Shown here: piece by piece, positions 9,054 to 20,005 of the stretch
Layout of the letters: every line of letters starts with the position of its first letter
Numbering within the stretch: position 1 is the first letter of the stretch
Assembly (NCBI RefSeq): GCF_002204795.1
Contig: NZ_NIXO01000032.1
Location: 1 to 64,000 of the forward strand
DNA: 64,000 nucleotides
Direction of reading: 5' to 3'
From: Pseudomonas sp. K2I15
Lineage (GTDB): Bacteria; Pseudomonadota; Gammaproteobacteria; Pseudomonadales; Pseudomonadaceae
The notes under the pieces: generated by a model
The model's database searches: none
Told to the model about the DNA's origin: nothing
The model's input: the letters and a program-made list of their open reading frames with translations, nothing else
Program-made: the position numbers and the translations under genes

Positions 9054-9860
9054 ATGCTTCGTCTCAGCGCGTTGTACCGATACCCCTTGAAGTCTGGCAA
9101 GGGTGAACCCTTGCAGCAGATCGGCCTGGATACGCTCGGGCTCGACGGGGATCGCCGCTGGATGCTGGTGGACGAAGCCAGCGGGCGGTTCCTGACCCAG
9201 CGCGCCGTGGCCAAAATGAGCCAGTTGTCGGCGCTATGGAACGGCGCCGGTGGTTTGACCTTGAGCGCCGAAGGGCAGCCGGCCATCGACGTGTCACTGC
9301 CCGGCAGCGATGCCGAATTGCGCGGCGTGACCATCTGGCGCGACACCTTGCGCGTGCCGGATGCCGGTGATGAAGCGGGCGCCTGGCTCAGCGAGTTCAT
9401 CGGCAAGCCCACGCGGCTGGTGCAAGTACCGCTGGCGCGGGCGCGTACCACCGAGGCCGGTTATGGCAAGGATGATGACAAGGTCGCGTTTGCCGATGGT
9501 TTTCCGTTGCTGCTGATCGGCCAGGCATCGCTGGATGACCTGTCGCAACGCATTGGTCGCCCCATGGAGATGCTGCGTTTTCGTCCCAACCTGGTGATTG
9601 AGGGCAGCGAAGCCTTTGCCGAGGACGGCTGGAAGCGGGTGCGGATTGGCGACGTGGAGTTTCGCGTGGTCAAGTCCTGCTCACGCTGCATCCTCACCAC
9701 GATCGACCCGGCGAGCGGCGAGCGCAGTGCCGACCGCGAACCACTGGCCACGCTCAAGACATACCGTGAGCAAGAGGGCGATGTGATGTTCGGTCAGAAC
9801 CTGGTCAACGATGGTGTAGGCCGCCTGGAAGTCGGCATGCCGGTGACGATCCTGGAGTAA
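9054..9860 (+). CDS. MOSC-domain protein (YcbX-like)
   Basis: Protein of 268 residues with an N-terminal MOSC_N beta-barrel (begins LSALYRYPLKSGKG; LGLDGDRRWMLVD) and a C-terminal MOSC domain containing the conserved cysteine in VKSCSRCILTTIDPASGE. By family this is a molybdenum-cofactor-dependent enzyme, as for YcbX, which reduces N-hydroxylated compounds. There is no ferredoxin domain at the C-terminus, unlike E. coli YcbX. It begins 39 bases after cheV on the same strand and is followed by a strong terminator. Confidence 0.85.
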   Translation: MLRLSALYRYPLKSGKGEPLQQIGLDTLGLDGDRRWMLVDEASGRFLTQRAVAKMSQLSALWNGAGGLTLSAEGQPAIDVSLPGSDAELRGVTIWRDTLRVPDAGDEAGAWLSEFIGKPTRLVQVPLARARTTEAGYGKDDDKVAFADGFPLLLIGQASLDDLSQRIGRPMEMLRFRPNLVIEGSEAFAEDGWKRVRIGDVEFRVVKSCSRCILTTIDPASGERSADREPLATLKTYREQEGDVMFGQNLVNDGVGRLEVGMPVTILE

Positions 9861-9873
9861 GCAGCCTTGAAAT

Positions 9874-9910
9874 AAAAAATGCCCGTCTTGCAAGAGACGG
9901 GCATTTTTTT
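9874..9910. terminator. Bidirectional Rho-independent terminator
   Basis: A ten-pair stem (ATGCCCGTCT / AGACGGGCAT) with an A run on one side and a T run on the other, placed between the convergent MOSC and ppnP genes. It should work in both directions. Confidence 0.9.
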
Positions 9911-9925
9911 GGTTCAGCGAAAAGT

Positions 9926-10210
9926 TTAGCCGCGGTATTCGCACAGGTAGGCCGTGTCGACTGCCACTTTCAGCTGGAACTTGCTGTTGGCGGGTACGTT
10001 GAACTGGCTGCCGGCTTCGAAGGCTTCCCAGTCAGTGCTGTCTGGCAGCTTGACGGTCAGTGCGCCCGACACCACGTGCATGATTTCGCGCTGGGCGGTG
10101 CCGAATTCGTATTCACCCGGGGCCATGACGCCGATGGTCGCCGGACCTTCTGCAGTGCCGAAAGCGATCGACTTGACAGTGCCGTCGAAGTACTCGTTGA
10201 CTTTAAACAT
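9926..10210 (-). CDS. ppnP: Pyrimidine/purine nucleoside phosphorylase PpnP
   Basis: Small cupin-fold protein of 94 residues, matching the PpnP (former DUF1255, YaiE) length and pattern: begins MFKVNEYFDG, then GVMAPGEYEFGTAQREIMHV, TVKLPDS, and ends AYLCEY. The family phosphorolyses a range of nucleosides to the base and ribose-1-phosphate. AGGA precedes the start. It shares strand with the exonuclease gene upstream. Confidence 0.92.
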   Translation of the reverse strand: MFKVNEYFDGTVKSIAFGTAEGPATIGVMAPGEYEFGTAQREIMHVVSGALTVKLPDSTDWEAFEAGSQFNVPANSKFQLKVAVDTAYLCEYRG

Positions 10211-10257
10211 GGGCGAATCCTCGGAAAAGGGTCAAGAAAGGTCGGCCAGTATGCCTT

Positions 10258-10800
10258 CTACACGGGCAAAATCAACGGCAGCAGCCGTGCGGTATTGCGC
10301 GCATCTTCCAGCGCCCGGTGCTGCTGGCCATGGAACTGCATGCCCGCCAGTTGCAGTGCGCCGTTGAGCCCCAGCGGCTTGTCCAGGCGCCGGGCCTTGG
10401 CGAAGCGTTGCTTGAGGTTCACGTGGGGCGTCTGGCCCAGCACGCTGCTCAAGCCATGGCGCTGCCACTCCAGCTCCAGTTGCTGGCGGTCGTAGTCGCC
10501 CCAACTCGCCCAGCCTTCCAGGCGGGCCTGGTGTTGACCGAGCCAGCGTTCGAACAGCGGCCACACGTCAATCAACGGCGCGGCAGCATCGATATTCGCC
10601 TGGGTGATGTGGGTCAACTGGCGGCAGAACGGCGTCAGCAACGGCCTGCGCAATGGCCGCACAAAACGCTGGAAATGGTCCAGTTCACGGCCCTGACGGT
10701 TGACCAGGCTCACGCCGATTTCGATGATTTCCATCTCGGTCACGGGCCAGCCGCCTTCATCCGTTGTGGCTTCAAGATCAATAATCAGCCAATGAGGCAT
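10258..10800 (-). CDS. DEDDh-family 3'-5' exonuclease
   Basis: Protein of 180 residues with the exonuclease core: Asp8 and Glu10 in IIDLEATT (ExoI), a middle Asp in WGDYDRQQLE (ExoII), and HRALEDARNTARL (ExoIII, His and Asp). It resembles the stand-alone KapD/ERI-1-like exonucleases rather than DnaQ or oligoribonuclease. The substrate, RNA or DNA, cannot be told. The next gene, ppnP, begins about 50 bases downstream; a nucleotide salvage link is only a possibility. Confidence 0.82.
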   Translation of the reverse strand: MPHWLIIDLEATTDEGGWPVTEMEIIEIGVSLVNRQGRELDHFQRFVRPLRRPLLTPFCRQLTHITQANIDAAAPLIDVWPLFERWLGQHQARLEGWASWGDYDRQQLELEWQRHGLSSVLGQTPHVNLKQRFAKARRLDKPLGLNGALQLAGMQFHGQQHRALEDARNTARLLPLILPV

Positions 10801-10871
10801 CGCAGGTTCCCGTACTCTTCCCGTCCTGATGGGGATAGAGCGTAGCCAAGCCTGCTAGTTCCGCCCAGGGG

Positions 10872-12800
<1,929 letters not shown>

Positions 12801-12825
12801 GAGTTGGTCCTTGGTCTGTCGGTCG

Positions 12826-13643
12826 AGTACATATCCATTCCTGCGGTAACGGCTGCTATTGGTTTCGCTCTTACAGCGAGTCACTTTGCAAAAGCGGCAA
12901 AGTAACCAAAACGCTCTGCCCCGCCTGTCGGCGCCTCGCTTAGGCTCGGCGTACCCTCACTCCGGTATCGCGAAGCGGGCCGCCGCGACGGCCTGTCCCT
13001 GGCCCGTCGCGGGTAAACCGGCGTCCTGCCGGTTTACCCGCTCCTCAATACCTACGTTCGGCCTCGGGCTGAATGGGGCAGTCAGATCAAGATCAAAAGC
13101 AACAGCACAGCGGCCTACCGGCCGGCTTGAGTGTTAGAAGCAAGGGCCAGATCCAGAGCGAAAGCAGAGCTGCTTTTCTGTGGGAGCGGGCTTGCTCGCG
13201 AAAAACCCGAGAACGGCGCGTTCATTCAGAATGCCCGCGTCATCGTTAACGACCTTCGCGAGCAAGCCCGCTCCCACATTTGGACCGTGCCCGCTTTAGC
13301 TTTTGATTTTGCTTTTGCTCTACACCACTCAAGCCGGCCTGTAGGCCGCTGTGCTGTTGCTTTTGATCTTGATCTTGATCTTAGGCGCCCCGTTAAACCA
13401 CGCTGGCCGAACGCAGGTAGTACGGAGCGGGTAAACCGGCAGGACGCCGGTTTAGCCGCGACGGGGCAGGGACGCCCCGTCGCGGCGGCCCGCGTAGTAA
13501 TACCGGAGAGAGGGCACACCGAGCCTAAGCGAGGTGCCGAGTGGTGGGGCAAGAGCGTTTTGCTTACTTTTGCGCTTTTCAAAAGTGAGCCGCTGTAAGA
13601 GCGGAACCCATAGCGGCCATCACCCAAATAACGGATATACCCC
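12826..13643. repeat. Composite palindromic repeat with central REPIN (copy 1)
   Basis: About 820 bases filling the gap between atuE and atuF. The left arm (12826-13160) and right arm (13290-13643) are diverged reverse complements of each other. Between them is a REPIN: two inverted copies of a GTGGGAGCGGGCTTGCTCGC-type REP (about 13181-13200 and 13258-13280) around a spacer of about 57 bases. The arms match those at 22674-23518; the right arm also matches 1-345. Frames inside it change between copies, so it is treated as non-coding. It lies inside what should be one transcription unit. Confidence 0.85.
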
Positions 13644-13647
13644 CGAT

Positions 13648-14421
13648 TCATCGCGCCCACCGAGGCTTGCGCTTCTGCACAAAAGCCTGAGTCCCCTCAA
13701 TCCCTTCCTCCCCACAAACCGCCTCGGCAAACCATTCTGCAGCCTGATCCAACAACGGCCCCAAAGCCTGCTCAGCACTGGCCAACACCAGCGCCTTGGT
13801 CCGCGCATTAGCCCCCGGCGCACACCGCAAAACCTGCCCCAACACCTCATCCACCCGCTCCGCCAACGCCTGCGAATCGTGCTCCACAAAATGCACCAAC
13901 CCCAACCGCTGCGCCTCAACCCCATCAAACCGCGCCGCCGTCAAAGCCAACCGCCGCGCCTGAGTCAACCCAATGCGCTTCACCACAAACGGCGCAATCT
14001 GCGCCGGCAACAACCCAAGGCTCGTCTCCGGCAAACCAAACTGCGCCTGATGATCCGCAATCGCCACATCACTGACACACACCAACCCAAACCCACCCCC
14101 CAACACCGCTCCCTGAAGCACCACAATCACCACCTGCGGCAGTGCCTCAACCTCCTGCAACAGGCTGCCAAACGCCCGATTCAACGCCTGCAACCCACCC
14201 GTGGCGCCCGCGCGAGCCATATCCTTCACATCCCCGCCCGCCGAAAAATGCCCGCCCGCGCCACTGATGACCAACGCCCGCACGCCTTTATCCCCAGCCA
14301 CATCGGCCAGCACAGAGCGCAACTCGGTCACCATCTCAAGGCTCATGGCATTACGGCTTTGCGGCCGATTGAGCGTCACATGCAACACCCCGTTATGCGG
14401 CTCCAGCAACAACGTATTCAC
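13648..14421 (-). CDS. atuE: Isohexenylglutaconyl-CoA hydratase
   Basis: Enoyl-CoA hydratase/crotonase-fold protein of 257 residues. The oxyanion-hole segments are visible: NRPQSRNAMSLEM near the N-terminus, GAGGHFSAGGDVKDMA at about 57-72 and QGAVLGGGFGLV at about 104-115. In the acyclic terpene pathway it hydrates isohexenylglutaconyl-CoA, the product of AtuC/AtuF. Its start overlaps the atuD stop by four bases (ATGA), indicating translational coupling. LiuC, the leucine-pathway hydratase, is the alternative and is disfavoured by context. Confidence 0.85.
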   Translation of the reverse strand: MNTLLLEPHNGVLHVTLNRPQSRNAMSLEMVTELRSVLADVAGDKGVRALVISGAGGHFSAGGDVKDMARAGATGGLQALNRAFGSLLQEVEALPQVVIVVLQGAVLGGGFGLVCVSDVAIADHQAQFGLPETSLGLLPAQIAPFVVKRIGLTQARRLALTAARFDGVEAQRLGLVHFVEHDSQALAERVDEVLGQVLRCAPGANARTKALVLASAEQALGPLLDQAAEWFAEAVCGEEGIEGTQAFVQKRKPRWAR

Positions 14422-15575
14422 GACTTATTCCCCGGCAAGGTGCCCATCAGTTTGCAGATGATCCCCAGCATGATCTCGTCCGCCCCACCGCCAATCGACA
14501 CCAGCCGCACATCGCGATAAGCCCGGGCCACCGGGTTGTCCCACATGAATCCCATGCCCCCCCAATATTGCAGGCAACTGTCGCTGACTTCCCGCCCCAG
14601 GCGCCCGGCCTTGAGCTTGGCCATCGAGGCCAGGCGCGTCACGTCCTGGCCCTTGATGTACTGCTCGGTGGCCTGGTACACCAGCGCCCGCAGGCACTCG
14701 ATTTCGGTGGACAGCTCGGCCAGGCGAAAGTGGATCACCTGGTTGTCGATCAACGCCTTGCCGAAGGTCTTGCGCTCCTTGCAGTACTCGATGGTGCTGT
14801 CGATGCAGTACTCCAGGCCCTTGACCATATTGGCCGCACCAAACAGCCGCTCTTCCTGGAACTGCAGCATCTGCATCATGAACCCCGCGCCTTCATGGCC
14901 GATGCGATTGCGCTGGGGGATGCGCACGTCATCGAAAAACACCTGGGCCGTTTCCGAGCTGTGCATGCCCAGCTTTTCCAGCGGCGGGCTGACGCTGACG
15001 CCCGGCGTGTTCATTGGCAGCATGATCAGCGACTTGTTGATGTGCGGCTTGTCGTCCGAGGTGTTGGCCAGCAGGCAAATGAAGTCGGCACTGGGGGAGT
15101 TGGTGATCCACATCTTGCTGCCGTTGATCACATAGTCGGTGCCGTCCTTGCGGGCGTGGGTTTTCAGCCCGGCCACGTCGGAGCCAGCGCCGGTTTCCGA
15201 GACGCCGATACAGCCCACCTGCTCGCCGCTGATGGCCGGGCGCAGGAACTCGTCGCGCAGTTCATCGGAGCCGAAGCGCGCCAGGGCCGGGGTGCACATG
15301 TCGGTTTGCACGCCGATGGACATCGGGATGCCGCCGCAACGGATGGTGCCGAACTCTTCGGCGGCGACGATGGAATAGCTGTAGTCGAGGCCCATGCCGC
15401 CGAATTTCTCCGGCTTGGAGATGCCCAGCAAACCGAGGTCGCCAGCCTTGCGGAAGATCTCGTGGATTGGAAAACGCCCGGCTTTTTCCCATTCATCGAC
15501 GTGAGGGTTGATCTCGCGCTCGACAAAGCCCCGGACGGTGCGGCGCAGTGCTTCGTGTTCCTGGGTGAAGATCAT
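14418..15575 (-). CDS. atuD: Citronellyl-CoA dehydrogenase
   Basis: FAD-dependent acyl-CoA dehydrogenase of 385 residues. The N-terminal helices begin MIFTQEHEALRRTVRGF; the flavin-binding middle region has CIGVSETGAGSDVAGLKT and NGSKMWITNS; the C-terminus has YRDVRLVSIGGGADEIM. It would oxidise citronellyl-CoA to geranyl-CoA. The start at MIFTQ is chosen because the longer frame upstream runs through a REP sequence. It is separated from atuC by 68 bases holding that REP and is coupled to atuE downstream. Confidence 0.87.
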   Translation of the reverse strand: MIFTQEHEALRRTVRGFVEREINPHVDEWEKAGRFPIHEIFRKAGDLGLLGISKPEKFGGMGLDYSYSIVAAEEFGTIRCGGIPMSIGVQTDMCTPALARFGSDELRDEFLRPAISGEQVGCIGVSETGAGSDVAGLKTHARKDGTDYVINGSKMWITNSPSADFICLLANTSDDKPHINKSLIMLPMNTPGVSVSPPLEKLGMHSSETAQVFFDDVRIPQRNRIGHEGAGFMMQMLQFQEERLFGAANMVKGLEYCIDSTIEYCKERKTFGKALIDNQVIHFRLAELSTEIECLRALVYQATEQYIKGQDVTRLASMAKLKAGRLGREVSDSCLQYWGGMGFMWDNPVARAYRDVRLVSIGGGADEIMLGIICKLMGTLPGNKS

Positions 15576-15593
15576 TTTTATTGTTCTCCCTAT

Positions 15594-15642
15594 GGGGACG
15601 CGAAGCGTCCCAGGCTGCATTCCCACGCAGAGCGTGGGAACG
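15594..15642. repeat. REP-type double hairpin between atuC and atuD
   Basis: Two adjacent palindromes, GGGACGC-GAA-GCGTCCC and TTCCCACGC-AGA-GCGTGGGAA, of a kind common between Pseudomonas genes. It lies in the only sizeable gap between atuA and atuE and could affect message stability there. Confidence 0.75.
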
Positions 15643-15643
15643 A

Positions 15644-17260
15644 TCAAAACCGCGCCACACCAAAGCTGTTGGGCTGTAGCTGCCGCACCTCGGCCTCATG
15701 GCAGATGTCCAGCAGGAACCCCAGCAAGGTCCGTGTATCCCGTGGATCAATCAGCCCGTCGTCCCACAGATTCGCGCTGCCGTAGAGCGCGGTGGACTGG
15801 CTGTCGAGTTTCTGTGCGGTGACCTGTTCGAGCATGTCGAGCACCTTGGGATCAGGCACCAGGCCGTCTTTCAATTGCTTGGCTTCGGTGACGATCCGCA
15901 GCACCTTGCCCGCCTGGGCGCCGCCCATCACGGCGGTGCGGCTGTTGGGCCAGGCGAAGATAAAACGCGGGTCGAGGCCACGGCCGCACATCGCGTAGTT
16001 GCCTGCGCCGTAGGAGCCGCCGACGACGATGGTCAGTTTCGGCACCCGGGCATTGGCCACCGCCTGGATCATCTTCGCGCCATGCTTGATCACGCCTTGC
16101 TGTTCCGATTCGGTGCCCACCATGAAGCCGGTGGTGTTGTGGAAGAACAGCAGCGGCGTCTGGCTCTGGTCGCACAGCTGGATAAATTGCGCGGCCTTGC
16201 TGGCGCCCTTCGGCGTGATCGGCCCGTTGTTGCCGATAAAACCGCAAGCGCGGCCCTGGATATGCAGGTGGCCGCAGACGGTGTGCGGGTCGAACTCGCC
16301 CTTGAATTCGAGGAAGTTGGAACCGTCTGCTAACCGCGCCAGGATTTCGCGCACGTCGTAGGGCTTTTTCGGATCGTCGGGGATCAGCCCCAACAGCTCT
16401 TCAATCGGGTACAGCGGCTCGGCATACGCGCGCTTTTGCAAAGGCGGCAAGCGGTCATCCCACGGCAACAGGCTGACGATCTCGCGCACGATGCGCACAC
16501 CGTCAGCATCGTTCTCGGCCAGGTATTCAGCGGTGCCAGCGGTTTGCGCATGCATCTCGGCGCCGCCCAATTCTTCATCGGTGGCGACTTCGCCCGTGGC
16601 GGCCTTGAGCAGCGGCGGGCCGGCCAAAAACAGCTTGGCCTTGCCGCGTACCACCACCACGTAATCCGAAAGCCCCGGCTGATAAGCACCGCCCGCCGTG
16701 GCCGAGCCATGCACCACAGTAATCTGCGGCAAACCCATGGCCGACATTCGTGCCTGGTTGGCGAAGCTGCGTGCGCCTTCGACGAAAATCTCGGCGGCGT
16801 AGTTGAGGTTGGCGCCGCCGCTTTCCGCCAGCGTCACCACCGGCAATTTGTTCTCCATGGCGATCTGCTGCAGGCGCAGGGATTTTTTCAGGCCCGAGGG
16901 GGAAATGGTCCCGCCCTTGATCGCGCTGTTGTTGGCCACCACCAGCATGCGCACGCCGCTGACGTAACCGATGCCGGCGATCAACCCGCCGCCAGCGGCG
17001 CTGCCGTCCTTGTCATCATGCAGCTTGTAGCCGGCCAGGCTCGCCAGTTCGAGGAACGGCGCGCCGGGGTCGAGCAATAAATTGAGGCGTTCGCGTGGCA
17101 GCAACTGCCCACGCTTGTTGAACTTGGCCTTGGCTTCAGCGGCCTTGCTCAGCAGGTTTTGCTCCAGCTGGCGCAGTTGATTGACGCCTGTGAGCATCGC
17201 TTCGCGGTTCTGCGCGAATGGCGGGCTGTGGGCGTCGAGTTGCGAGTCGATCACCGGCAT
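15644..17260 (-). CDS. atuC: Geranyl-CoA carboxylase, carboxyltransferase beta subunit
   Basis: Carboxyltransferase subunit of 538 residues, the usual length for AtuC/LiuB. Two crotonase-like halves are visible: the first with LAESGGANLNYAAE and HGSATAGGAYQPGLSDY, the second with IGNNGPITPKGASKAAQF, TTGFMVG and GGSYGAGNYAMCGRG. It transfers the carboxyl group from biotin on AtuF to cis-geranyl-CoA. It starts three bases after the atuB stop, so the two are cotranscribed. Gene order favours AtuC over LiuB. Confidence 0.87.
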   Translation of the reverse strand: MPVIDSQLDAHSPPFAQNREAMLTGVNQLRQLEQNLLSKAAEAKAKFNKRGQLLPRERLNLLLDPGAPFLELASLAGYKLHDDKDGSAAGGGLIAGIGYVSGVRMLVVANNSAIKGGTISPSGLKKSLRLQQIAMENKLPVVTLAESGGANLNYAAEIFVEGARSFANQARMSAMGLPQITVVHGSATAGGAYQPGLSDYVVVVRGKAKLFLAGPPLLKAATGEVATDEELGGAEMHAQTAGTAEYLAENDADGVRIVREIVSLLPWDDRLPPLQKRAYAEPLYPIEELLGLIPDDPKKPYDVREILARLADGSNFLEFKGEFDPHTVCGHLHIQGRACGFIGNNGPITPKGASKAAQFIQLCDQSQTPLLFFHNTTGFMVGTESEQQGVIKHGAKMIQAVANARVPKLTIVVGGSYGAGNYAMCGRGLDPRFIFAWPNSRTAVMGGAQAGKVLRIVTEAKQLKDGLVPDPKVLDMLEQVTAQKLDSQSTALYGSANLWDDGLIDPRDTRTLLGFLLDICHEAEVRQLQPNSFGVARF

Positions 17261-17263
17261 GGC

Positions 17264-18136
17264 TTATTTTTCCTCCTTGAGCACATCCGGCAAGTAAGCC
17301 CGGTGGAAACCATTAAAGGACGCACTCGGCGGTTGCGCCTTGTGCAGCGGCCAGGCGCGGCTGCCAAGGCTGGCAGCACCGTCGATGCGCAAGGTGCTGC
17401 CGCTGACGAACGCGGCGGCGGGGCTGAGCAAAAATACAATCGCCGCGCTGACTTCCGATTCGGTGCCGATGCGTTTCAGCGGTACATGCTCGCGCAAAGT
17501 TGGAATTACCGCCTTGAACGCGCCTTCGTAGGTGTCCATGCCACTGGACGCAATCCAGCCCGGCGCCACGGCGTTGACCCGCACCCCGGCGTAACCCCAT
17601 TCGAAGGCGGCGGTCTTGGTGAAGTTGTCCATGCCCGAACGCGCCGCGCCGGAGTGGCCCATGCCGGGCATGCCGCCCCACATGTCGGCGAGCATGTTGA
17701 CGATGGACCCGCCGTGTTTGCTCATGCACTGGTTGAACACTTCCCGGGCCATCAGGAAACCGCCCACCAGGTTGGTGCGCAACACGGTTTCAAAACCCTT
17801 CTGGTTGATCGACGCGAGCGGCGAGGGATATTGGCCGCCGGCGTTGTTCACCAGGCCATGAACCGGGCCGTGCTCCTGGAGGATCTGACTGACCAGCGCC
17901 TTGACCGCCTCTTCATCCCGGATATCGCAGGCCTGCCAGCTGGCGCGGCCGCCGTCATCACTAATTTCCGCCGCGACCGTTTGCAGTTTTTCCGGCTTGC
18001 GGCCCACCAGGATCACGTGGGCGCCGAGGGCCGCCAGCTCGTGGGCGGTGCAGCGGCCAATGCCACTGCCGCCGCCGGTAACGATGATGGTTTGCCCCTG
18101 GAACAAGTCGGCTTTGAAGATCGAGTCGAAGGCCAC
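17264..18136 (-). CDS. atuB: Short-chain dehydrogenase of the terpene pathway
   Basis: Rossmann-fold SDR of 290 residues. The cofactor loop TGGGSGIG is at about 20-27 and NNAGG is present. Position in the cluster matches AtuB, proposed to act in oxidation of citronellol/citronellal. Oddly, the place of the usual catalytic YxxxK holds SGAAR (within GHSGAARSGMDNFTK), so both Tyr and Lys are replaced; members of the 2,4-dienoyl-CoA reductase branch also lack the Tyr. It starts at a GTG 12 bases after atuA and is followed closely by atuC. The exact reaction is uncertain. Confidence 0.8.
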   Translation of the reverse strand: MAFDSIFKADLFQGQTIIVTGGGSGIGRCTAHELAALGAHVILVGRKPEKLQTVAAEISDDGGRASWQACDIRDEEAVKALVSQILQEHGPVHGLVNNAGGQYPSPLASINQKGFETVLRTNLVGGFLMAREVFNQCMSKHGGSIVNMLADMWGGMPGMGHSGAARSGMDNFTKTAAFEWGYAGVRVNAVAPGWIASSGMDTYEGAFKAVIPTLREHVPLKRIGTESEVSAAIVFLLSPAAAFVSGSTLRIDGAASLGSRAWPLHKAQPPSASFNGFHRAYLPDVLKEEK

Positions 18137-18148
18137 GGCGTGGGTCCT

Positions 18149-19927
18149 TTAAGTGAATTGATCGGCAATGTGTTGCGGCACGGCAATCGGGATTTCCAGC
18201 AGTTGCTGGGCGAAGGCCTTGCCTTGGGGGTCGATGCGCAGGCTGGCAATCCCGCCGCCGCCCAGGGCGTTTTCCAGCAGGAAGTTCAGGCTGTGGCTGC
18301 CGGGCAAATACCAGCGCTCGACGCGGCCGTGAATCGGGTCGAGCACGTGGCTCATCCAGTCAACGATTACTTCGGGCGTTAGTGCTTCGGCGATCCACGG
18401 CAGGTATTCGGGCTCGCGGGCGATCACGCCGATGTTGCTGTGGTTGCCCTTGTCGCCGGAGCGGGCCACGGCCAGCTTGACCAACGGCACGTTGGCGTCG
18501 GCTCGGCCTTGGGGTTGGGGCGGGTCGATCAATGCGATCGAAGTGTTCAGCGGCTCGGCCACCGGCAACTCGCAGGCATGCCGCTCACCAAGAAAGCCGA
18601 CCTGCAATTCACAGGCGTTTTTGTCGATCAGGAATGAAAACAGCCGAATCAGCGGATACACCGTCGGCCGCCCACCGACGATGCCGGTGAGCCCCGGCGC
18701 CATGCCGGTGGCCGCTTGGGCAATCTCCCGAGCGAACAGCACCAGCGCTTGTTTGCTGGGGTGACGCACCGCCAGTTTCACCACCACTTCGCGGCTGTCC
18801 TGGCGTTGGGCGTGGGGGCCGTAGGTGGCTTCGCTGCCCAGCAGTTCGATGTTGACGTCGGTGTAGGGGGCCCAACCGCGCAGGCGGAACAGCTCAGACG
18901 TCTTGTTGATGATCGCCTGGCTGACCCGTTCGGCCTTGGCCACCGCGTCGATCCCCGCGATCAGGCAACTGGCGGTGCAGCGAAAACCATCGGGGTACGT
19001 GGCGCTGACCTTGTATTGATCGGTGGGCGGCAGGCCTTTGGCGCCGTGCAGGTGCACGCGGTTTTTGCCTTGTTGCTGCAGTTTTACCTGGCTGAAGTCG
19101 CAGATCACGTCAGGCAACAGGTAGGCGCGCGGGTCGCCGATTTCATACAGCAGTTGTTCGGCGACGCTCAGCTCGCTGATCAGCCCGCCGGTGCCGTCGA
19201 CTTTACTGACGGTGAATTGGCCGTCGTCGCTGACCTCCACAATCGGGAAGCCGATGTGTTCGTAGTCCGGCACCTCGCGCCAATCGGTGAAATTACCGCC
19301 GGTGCACTGGGCGCCACATTCGATGATATGCCCGGCCAATGCCGCCTGGGCCAGGCGGTCGTAATCCTGCCAGGACCAGTCGAACTCATGCACCAGTGCC
19401 GCGCTGACCACCGCGCTGTCGACCACGCGGCCAGTGATGACGATATCGGCGCCCAGCTTCAGCGCCTGCACAATGCCGGGCGCGCCGAGGTAGGCGTTGG
19501 TGGATACGCACATTGGTGGCAGAGGCTCGCCGCTGAACATGTCGGTGATGCCGCGCAGTTGCTTGAACTGCGGTTGCAGGTCGTCTCCCAGTAGCACGGC
19601 GATTTTCAAGGGGATTTGAGCCTGGTCGCAGGCGGCCTGCAACGCGGCAGCGCAGGCTTGGGGGTTGATCCCGCCTGCATTGCTGATCACGCGGATGCCC
19701 TGGCGCTGGATATCGGCCAGCAGCGGCGTCAGCACGTCGACGAAATCCGTGGCATAGCCGGTCTGGGGATCCTTCATCCGTGCCCCGGCGAGGATCGACA
19801 TGGTGACTTCCGCCAGGTAGTCGAACACCAGGTAATCCAGCGCGCCGCCTTGTACCAACTGCGCAGCGGCGGTGCAGGTGTCACCCCAGAAGGCGCTGGC
19901 GCAGCCGATGCGTACCGTCTTGTTCAT
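18149..19927 (-). CDS. atuA: AtuA, acyclic terpene utilisation protein (DUF1446)
   Basis: Protein of 592 residues of the AtuA/DUF1446 family. The N-terminus MNKTVRIGCASAFWGDT, LDYLVFDYLAEVTMSILAGA, VISNAGGINP, and ITGRVVDSAVV are characteristic; a second region has VARSGDKGNHSNIGV. It is needed for citronellol/geraniol degradation in P. aeruginosa but its biochemical role is not settled. The start is fixed by AAGGA nine bases upstream and by the operator palindromes just beyond. It is the first gene of the operon, divergent from atuR. Confidence 0.9.
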   Translation of the reverse strand: MNKTVRIGCASAFWGDTCTAAAQLVQGGALDYLVFDYLAEVTMSILAGARMKDPQTGYATDFVDVLTPLLADIQRQGIRVISNAGGINPQACAAALQAACDQAQIPLKIAVLLGDDLQPQFKQLRGITDMFSGEPLPPMCVSTNAYLGAPGIVQALKLGADIVITGRVVDSAVVSAALVHEFDWSWQDYDRLAQAALAGHIIECGAQCTGGNFTDWREVPDYEHIGFPIVEVSDDGQFTVSKVDGTGGLISELSVAEQLLYEIGDPRAYLLPDVICDFSQVKLQQQGKNRVHLHGAKGLPPTDQYKVSATYPDGFRCTASCLIAGIDAVAKAERVSQAIINKTSELFRLRGWAPYTDVNIELLGSEATYGPHAQRQDSREVVVKLAVRHPSKQALVLFAREIAQAATGMAPGLTGIVGGRPTVYPLIRLFSFLIDKNACELQVGFLGERHACELPVAEPLNTSIALIDPPQPQGRADANVPLVKLAVARSGDKGNHSNIGVIAREPEYLPWIAEALTPEVIVDWMSHVLDPIHGRVERWYLPGSHSLNFLLENALGGGGIASLRIDPQGKAFAQQLLEIPIAVPQHIADQFT

Positions 19928-19962
19928 GAGAAGTCCTTCTCTGAATGGCTGGGCTGAGACTA

Positions 19963-19978
19963 CCAAGCAAGCGCTTGG
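19963..19978. promoter_or_regulatory. Putative AtuR operator 1
   Basis: Palindrome CCAAGC-AAGC-GCTTGG, 36 bases upstream of the atuA start. It is the exact reverse complement of the site at 20006-20021. AtuR of P. aeruginosa is known to bind two inverted repeats between atuA and atuR, which this layout mirrors. Confidence 0.85.
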
Positions 19979-20005
19979 TTTGTAAACTCTGGTCACAACT
20001 TTGTC

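Noticed and set aside
12859..13660. Open frames within the palindromic repeat (both strands)
   Set aside because: Frames such as the one opening MPSGGARAFCLLLR recur only because the DNA repeats; their continuations differ between copies and run across hairpins.
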